A stretch of 7,377 nucleotides of DNA from Chloroflexota bacterium (GTDB taxonomy: Bacteria; Chloroflexota; Anaerolineae; UBA4142). Position 1 is the first letter of the stretch; the number at the start of each line of letters is the position of its first letter. Positions 5,101-7,377 of the stretch are shown here, piece after piece. The position numbers and the translations under genes were made by a program. Below the pieces are notes generated by a model. It saw only the letters and a program-made list of their open reading frames with translations, was not told the DNA's origin and did no database searches. Location of the stretch: NCBI GenBank assembly GCA_016199405.1, contig JACQGS010000143.1:1-7377 (forward strand), given 5' to 3'.

Positions 5101-6635
5101 ACAGCGGCGACGCGGTCAAGACGTACGTGGACGCGCGCATCAGCATCGATGGCACGGCAACGAACGAGGTCGGCAAGCCGCACACGTTTACCGTCACCGT
5201 TTTGAAAGATGCCGGAGCCGGATTTATTCCGGCGGCTGGCGTTGCGGTGCAAGTGAATTTGAGTAATGCGAGTGGCGCGAGTGCGGTCATTTCATCCAAC
5301 ACATGTTCAAGCACGGACGCGAACGGCAAATGCGCGGTTACGTTTACATCGAATACTGCCGGCGTTATCACCGGTCACGCCGTTGCCGATGTGAGTGTCG
5401 GCGGATTGACTTTGCATCGCGAAACAAATGGCGCGAATGGCAACAGCCGCGATGCGGTGAAAACCTACGTCGACGCAAAAATTTCGATTGCGCCGAGCGC
5501 GACGAACGGCATTGAAGAATTCCACATCTTTACCGTTCACATCGAAAAAAATCCGGGAACCGGCTTTGTGCCGGCTGCCGGAGTCGTGGCGACCGTCACC
5601 TTCGCGACCGGAACGCCGGCAATCTTTGATCCATCGGATTGCGCGGATGGAACGGACGCGAATGGCAACTGTCAGGTCATCATCAACAGCAATGTCGCGG
5701 GTGTCTTTACCGCGCACGCCGCAGCGGATGTTAGCGTAGGCGGATTGTCGCTTCATCGCGAAACGAACGGACAATCCGGCAACAGCAGCGACGCAACCAA
5801 AACGTACGTCGCCGGATCGCTCAAGTGGTTCAAAGTGGACGGCGCGGGCAAACCGCTCGGCGGTGCGACGTTCCAAGTGTGTCGCACCGCAAACTATGTC
5901 AGCGCGAGCAATACCTTCCAAGTTTTGCCCTCGCCGGTTTGCTTTAGCGTCAGCGACAACAACGCGCCCGATGCAGATGCAACCGCCGGTACTTTTCTCG
6001 TCAACGGCATTGTGCTCGGCAAATACACGGTCACCGAAACTGCCGCGCCAGCCGGATATGCCGGCGATACTAAAGTGGCGAGCGTTGATCTCACCATCGC
6101 GAATCGGAACGGCGTCGTGAGCGAACCGTTTGTAAATCGCGCGGTACTTGCCGGCAAAATCGCGCCGACGCAAACAACCTGTCAAGATTTTGCAAATGGC
6201 ACGGCGGCAGATTTGAACGAGTTGTTCTATGGCGTCAAGAGCAACAAGATCGGCAATGTTGCGCCGGGCGTTTTCTTCTACTTCACCAAACTCACCGCGC
6301 CCAGCGCGAACTTTACGATCCAGATTCAGCAGTCCAACAATAATGGTGCCGTTCCACTGTTTGCCGTTCAGCGAAATAGTCAAGTGACTTTGTACAACGC
6401 GGATTGCACGAGCAGCAATCTCGGCAAACTCACCGTGAGTGGTGGACAGGCTACCCTCAATATCACCGGCGCGACGGCAGGCAAAGTGTACATCGTTTCC
6501 GTGAAATATGATTCGGGATCAGTCGTCGGCGTTGCCGCGCCGAATCCGACAACGGTGCATTACGACTATGCCACACTGGTCAATGGCTCGCCCGTGGACA
6601 AAGATAGCAATGGGTTGGATTTGAAGAAAAAGTAG
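2187..6635 (+). CDS. Giant secreted Ig-repeat adhesin-like protein with SpaA/prealbumin-like domain
   Basis: This 1482-residue exported protein has the build of a surface adhesin or fibre. Residues 1-29 are a signal peptide (basic start, hydrophobic core ILLAGLAMSLSAG, likely cleavage after ALA). Residues 30-295 form a globular beta-rich domain with a conserved-looking core, TGGGSKDVND and then NLYLYFGADRFANDGDAQIG, of a type I associate with other large prealbumin-like-fold secreted proteins. Residues 296-1208 are eight Ig-like repeats of 112-118 residues resembling Big-1 (intimin/invasin) domains, each with one cysteine pair and a STDANGKCAVTF-like strand. Residues 1210-1320 resemble a SpaA domain (LKWFKVDGAGKPLGGATF, then GKYTVTETAAPAGY), including the Lys and Glu positions used for isopeptide bonds in that family. 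Residues 1321-1482 are an unrecognised C-terminal domain ending GLDLKKK. No LPXTG, membrane helix, S-layer or PorSS signal is visible. Transcription probably depends on the riboswitch leader. Adhesion is inferred from architecture; a pilus accessory or matrix protein is an alternative. Confidence 0.85.
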   Translation: MRSTSFHKLLRSILLAGLAMSLSAGVALAVHELGLFELDGNAIKNTATDWQNVYNGTSGALATAFVSSATEAPATDTSYYTGGGSKDVNDINQWQFTTTDVAPDKDQITNAYAAAYSQNNNLYLYFGADRFANDGDAQIGFWFFKNKITLNPANASGEGTFNGAHAVGDLLILSDFTQGGRISTIKVYKWVGSGGSDGPLNLLGNGFDCSTSPAGDGACALVNSAPTGSPWPFTPKSGSAGTFPTGSFFEGGINVTQLLGQSTGCFSTFLAETRSSQSPTAQLKDLAMGAFDLCAARISITPPTATNEINSNHTFTIKVEKKDSSTGYGYALAANVLVTASLTNANGANSAFVGANTCTTNASGTCTVTIKSTAPGSTTVSASANVSVGNEARTVSTDGQAGSSGPANKLWVDARILIAPNGVNEIGKPHTFTVSVLKNAGDGAGYVAATNQAVLVTLTNSNGANAVVSANSCNSTDGNGKCSVTFASSTAGIVKGHASASIIVGGLTLARETNGANGNSGDAVKTYVDAKISIRDSATNEVGKPHTFTVKVEKNEGAGFIAASGVKPVVTFSAPPSSVNSASCAAGTNASGECTVTINSNAPGVFSAHAAADVSAAGLTLHRETNGQAGNSTDAVKTYVDARIIITPNGVNEVGKPHTFVVTTLKNTGAGFVPASGVAVLVTLNNANGANNSVSSNTCASTDLNGQCAVTFVSATPGIVTGHASASINVNGLALARETNGQNGNSGDAVKTYVDARISIDGTATNEVGKPHTFTVTVLKNDGGGSYSAASGVAVQVNLSNANGANAVTSSNTCASTDANGKCAITFASNTAGVVTGHASADVSVGGLSLHRETNGANGNSRDAVKTYVDARISITPNATNEVGAPHTFTVKVEKNEGSGFVAAPGVKPTVTFNAPPASVDASSCNTGTGTSGTCTVTINSAVAGVFTAHASADILSGGLTLHRETNGQSGNSGDAVKTYVDARISIDGTATNEVGKPHTFTVTVLKDAGAGFIPAAGVAVQVNLSNASGASAVISSNTCSSTDANGKCAVTFTSNTAGVITGHAVADVSVGGLTLHRETNGANGNSRDAVKTYVDAKISIAPSATNGIEEFHIFTVHIEKNPGTGFVPAAGVVATVTFATGTPAIFDPSDCADGTDANGNCQVIINSNVAGVFTAHAAADVSVGGLSLHRETNGQSGNSSDATKTYVAGSLKWFKVDGAGKPLGGATFQVCRTANYVSASNTFQVLPSPVCFSVSDNNAPDADATAGTFLVNGIVLGKYTVTETAAPAGYAGDTKVASVDLTIANRNGVVSEPFVNRAVLAGKIAPTQTTCQDFANGTAADLNELFYGVKSNKIGNVAPGVFFYFTKLTAPSANFTIQIQQSNNNGAVPLFAVQRNSQVTLYNADCTSSNLGKLTVSGGQATLNITGATAGKVYIVSVKYDSGSVVGVAAPNPTTVHYDYATLVNGSPVDKDSNGLDLKKK
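3072..5810 (+). repeat. Tandem array of eight Ig-like (Big-1-like) coding repeats
   Basis: Units start at 3072, 3426, 3774, 4110, 4452, 4797, 5133 and 5475, and the last ends at 5810. Unit lengths are 118, 116, 112, 114, 115, 112, 114 and 112 codons. Each opens with ARISI/AKISI, NEVGKPHTFTV and ends with RETNGxxGNSxDAVKTYVD. Two subtypes are visible. Type A (units 2, 4, 5, 7) has VTVLKN, VNLSNANGAN and a C-x8-C pair. Type B (units 3, 6, 8) has KVEKNEG, VTFxAPP and a C-x9-C pair. Unit 1 is mixed, with C-x7-C and the tail SSGPANKLWVD. The order from unit 1 is mixed-A-B-A-A-B-A-B. Unit 8 is the most diverged, with NGIEEFHIFTV replacing NEVGKPHTFTV. The paired cysteines probably form a disulfide in each domain outside the cell. 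Confidence 0.9.
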
Positions 6636-6653
6636 GATCAGAGAAGGCAAGGG

Positions 6654-6687
6654 CAAGGCGCAGAGCATATCTGCGCCTTGTTTTTTT
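6654..6687 (+). terminator. Strong intrinsic terminator after the Ig-repeat gene
   Basis: A perfect 11-bp stem, CAAGGCGCAGA (6654-6664) with TCTGCGCCTTG (6670-6680), has a five-base loop and is followed by seven T (6681-6687). It begins 18 bases after the TAG stop and isolates the large gene from cpaB. Confidence 0.95.
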
Positions 6688-6706
6688 CTAGTACTGCTAC
6701 CTCTCT

Positions 6707-6719
6707 TGACGTGCCGTCA
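6707..6719 (+). promoter_or_regulatory. Short inverted repeat TGACG-TGC-CGTCA, possible operator
   Basis: A 5-3-5 palindrome overlaps a possible -35 element TTGACG (6706-6711), which is followed after 16 bases by TAACAT (6728-6733). This could be an upstream, weaker promoter for cpaB with an operator on it. A palindrome this short may occur by chance. Confidence 0.3.
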
Positions 6720-6734
6720 GGATGATTTAACATA

Positions 6735-6763
6735 CCTCTTGCATAGAGGGCTTTTTGCCCTCT
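6735..6763 (+). promoter_or_regulatory. Two overlapping, mutually exclusive hairpins upstream of cpaB
   Basis: CCTCT (6735-6739) can pair with AGAGG (6745-6749), while AGAGGGC (6745-6751) can instead pair with GCCCTCT (6757-6763). The shared middle strand cannot do both. If transcription starts at the upstream candidate promoter (6706-6733), the pair could act as an attenuator. If it starts from the nearer promoter, the region is DNA only and could be an operator beside the -35 element. The second hairpin has a weak T tail (TGTCATTT). Confidence 0.35.
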
Positions 6764-6791
6764 TGTCATTTGTCCAGATTGAGGGTAAAAT
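6763..6791 (+). promoter_or_regulatory. Sigma70-type promoter of cpaB
   Basis: TTGTCA (6763-6768), a 17-base spacer and TAAAAT (6786-6791) each match the consensus at five of six positions. Transcription would start near 6798, leaving a leader of about 25 bases that contains the ribosome binding site. It fits a new transcription unit after the strong terminator at 6654-6687. Confidence 0.6.
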
Positions 6792-6808
6792 ATCCCGGCA
6801 AGCAAGAT

Positions 6809-6814
6809 AAGGAG
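6809..6814 (+). promoter_or_regulatory. Ribosome binding site of cpaB
   Basis: AAGGAG sits six bases before the ATG at 6821 and fixes that start. Confidence 0.8.
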
Positions 6815-6820
6815 AAAGCC

Positions 6821-7377
6821 ATGCGTCGCGGCGGAAGAATTCTAGTTTTGTTTGGCATCATCCTCGGCGTCCTGACCGCCGGCGGAACGTTTGTCGTCCT
6901 GAGCAGCGCTGGACCCCAAGCGCAAGCCATTCCAACCAAATCGATTGTGATCGCCCTGCAAAATATTCCGGAACGAACCGAGATTACCGCGGAGTCGATC
7001 GGCAAAGCCGATTGGCCCGAAGCGGTGGTCCCGCCCGGCGCGTTCGAAACCAGCGCGGACGTTCTGGGCAAACTCACCCTCGATCCGGTTTATCAAGGGC
7101 AAATTATTCTCGCGCCGATGATCGTGGATAAAACCAAATTGAAAGAAACGCGATCGAACGCGTCGTATCTCGTGCCGGATAATAAAGTCGCGGTCGCGTT
7201 TCCGATTACGCCGTTATCCGGCGTTGCCGGCGCGATTCAAGCCGGCGATACGATTGACATCCTGTTAACCCTCACACCCCCGAAAGATACGACCGCGACT
7301 GCCCCCAAAACCGGCGCCGCCTTGCTCGACGGCGGACCGATCACGCAACAAATGTTGCAAGATGTTTTGATTCTCCA
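6821..7377 (+). CDS. cpaB: CpaB/RcpC-type Flp pilus assembly protein, 3'-partial
   Basis: This is the N-terminal 185 residues of a Flp pilus assembly CpaB (RcpC) protein; the frame is still open at the window end. CpaB proteins are membrane-anchored periplasmic or extracytoplasmic parts of the Tad machine, linked in diderms to secretin function and pilus export. A short basic start (MRRGG) and one hydrophobic helix (about residues 7-28, ILVLFGIILGVLTAGG) form the anchor. Residues 41-103 are an SAF domain: SIVIALQNIPERTEITAES, then DWPEAVVPPGAF and YQGQIILAPMI. From about residue 117 the second conserved region begins, with VPDNKVAVAFPI and AGAIQAGDTIDILLTL. A ribosome binding site and its own promoter precede it. 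Genes for CpaE/TadZ, the TadA ATPase and TadB/TadC would be expected downstream. In a monoderm bacterium its role would differ from secretin assembly, since there is no outer membrane. Confidence 0.92.
   Translation, partial: MRRGGRILVLFGIILGVLTAGGTFVVLSSAGPQAQAIPTKSIVIALQNIPERTEITAESIGKADWPEAVVPPGAFETSADVLGKLTLDPVYQGQIILAPMIVDKTKLKETRSNASYLVPDNKVAVAFPITPLSGVAGAIQAGDTIDILLTLTPPKDTTATAPKTGAALLDGGPITQQMLQDVLIL

Noticed and set aside
3072..5810. CRISPR array or mobile-element repeats
   Set aside because: The periodicity is about 340 bases, in frame and conserved at protein level with silent DNA differences, so these are coding domain repeats. No transposase, terminal inverted repeats or short repeat-spacer pattern was found in the window.
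5307..6383. Open frame of 358 codons on the minus strand
   Set aside because: It covers repeat units 7-8 and the SpaA-like domain, which are clearly coding on the plus strand. Its composition is that of an antisense shadow.

Overview
The window is a piece of a bacterial Tad/Flp-type pilus locus, with all genes on the + strand. It reads as moderately GC-rich chromosomal DNA in which GCG, CGC and GGC codons are common. The combination of TadE-like and TadG-like proteins, Thr/Pro 'TPTSTPT' linkers, a huge Ig-repeat secreted protein and CpaB suggests an environmental Chloroflexota (Anaerolineae-like) bacterium. That taxonomic guess is inference from style; nothing in the window proves it.

Layout. 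(1) 2-400: the 3' part of a TadE-like pseudopilin, whose true start lies before the window. (2) 432-1919: a TadG-like pilus-assembly protein with an N-terminal membrane anchor, an extracellular body, a Thr/Pro linker and a C-terminal fibronectin type III-like domain. A hairpin terminator follows at 1930-1965. (3) 1983-2186: a compact regulatory region. It holds an 11-bp-phased direct repeat, a promoter (TTGATT, 17 bp, TATAAT), a leader that closely resembles a class II cyclic-di-GMP riboswitch (c-di-GMP-II), a terminator hairpin that reuses the 3' strand of the aptamer, and a strong ribosome binding site. (4) 2187-6635: a secreted 1482-residue protein with a signal peptide, a globular N-terminal domain, eight Ig-like (Big-1-like) repeats each with a cysteine pair, a SpaA/prealbumin-like domain and a C-terminal domain with no recognisable anchor. 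A strong terminator follows at 6654-6687. (5) 6763-6791: a promoter. (6) 6821 to the window end: the 5' part of cpaB (rcpC), a Flp pilus assembly gene with an SAF domain.

How the parts fit together. The giant Ig-repeat protein sits between two groups of Tad pilus genes but has its own promoter and terminators, so it is a separately regulated cassette. If the leader is a c-di-GMP-II aptamer, its geometry (ligand-stabilised aptamer strand = left arm of the terminator) predicts an ON switch: high c-di-GMP, the usual signal for surface attachment, would allow read-through into the adhesin-like gene. This is the most interesting feature of the window. The best supported claims are the four protein families and the two terminators at 2134-2171 and 6654-6687. 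The riboswitch is a strong recognition by conserved segments and pairing but has not been scored with a covariance model.
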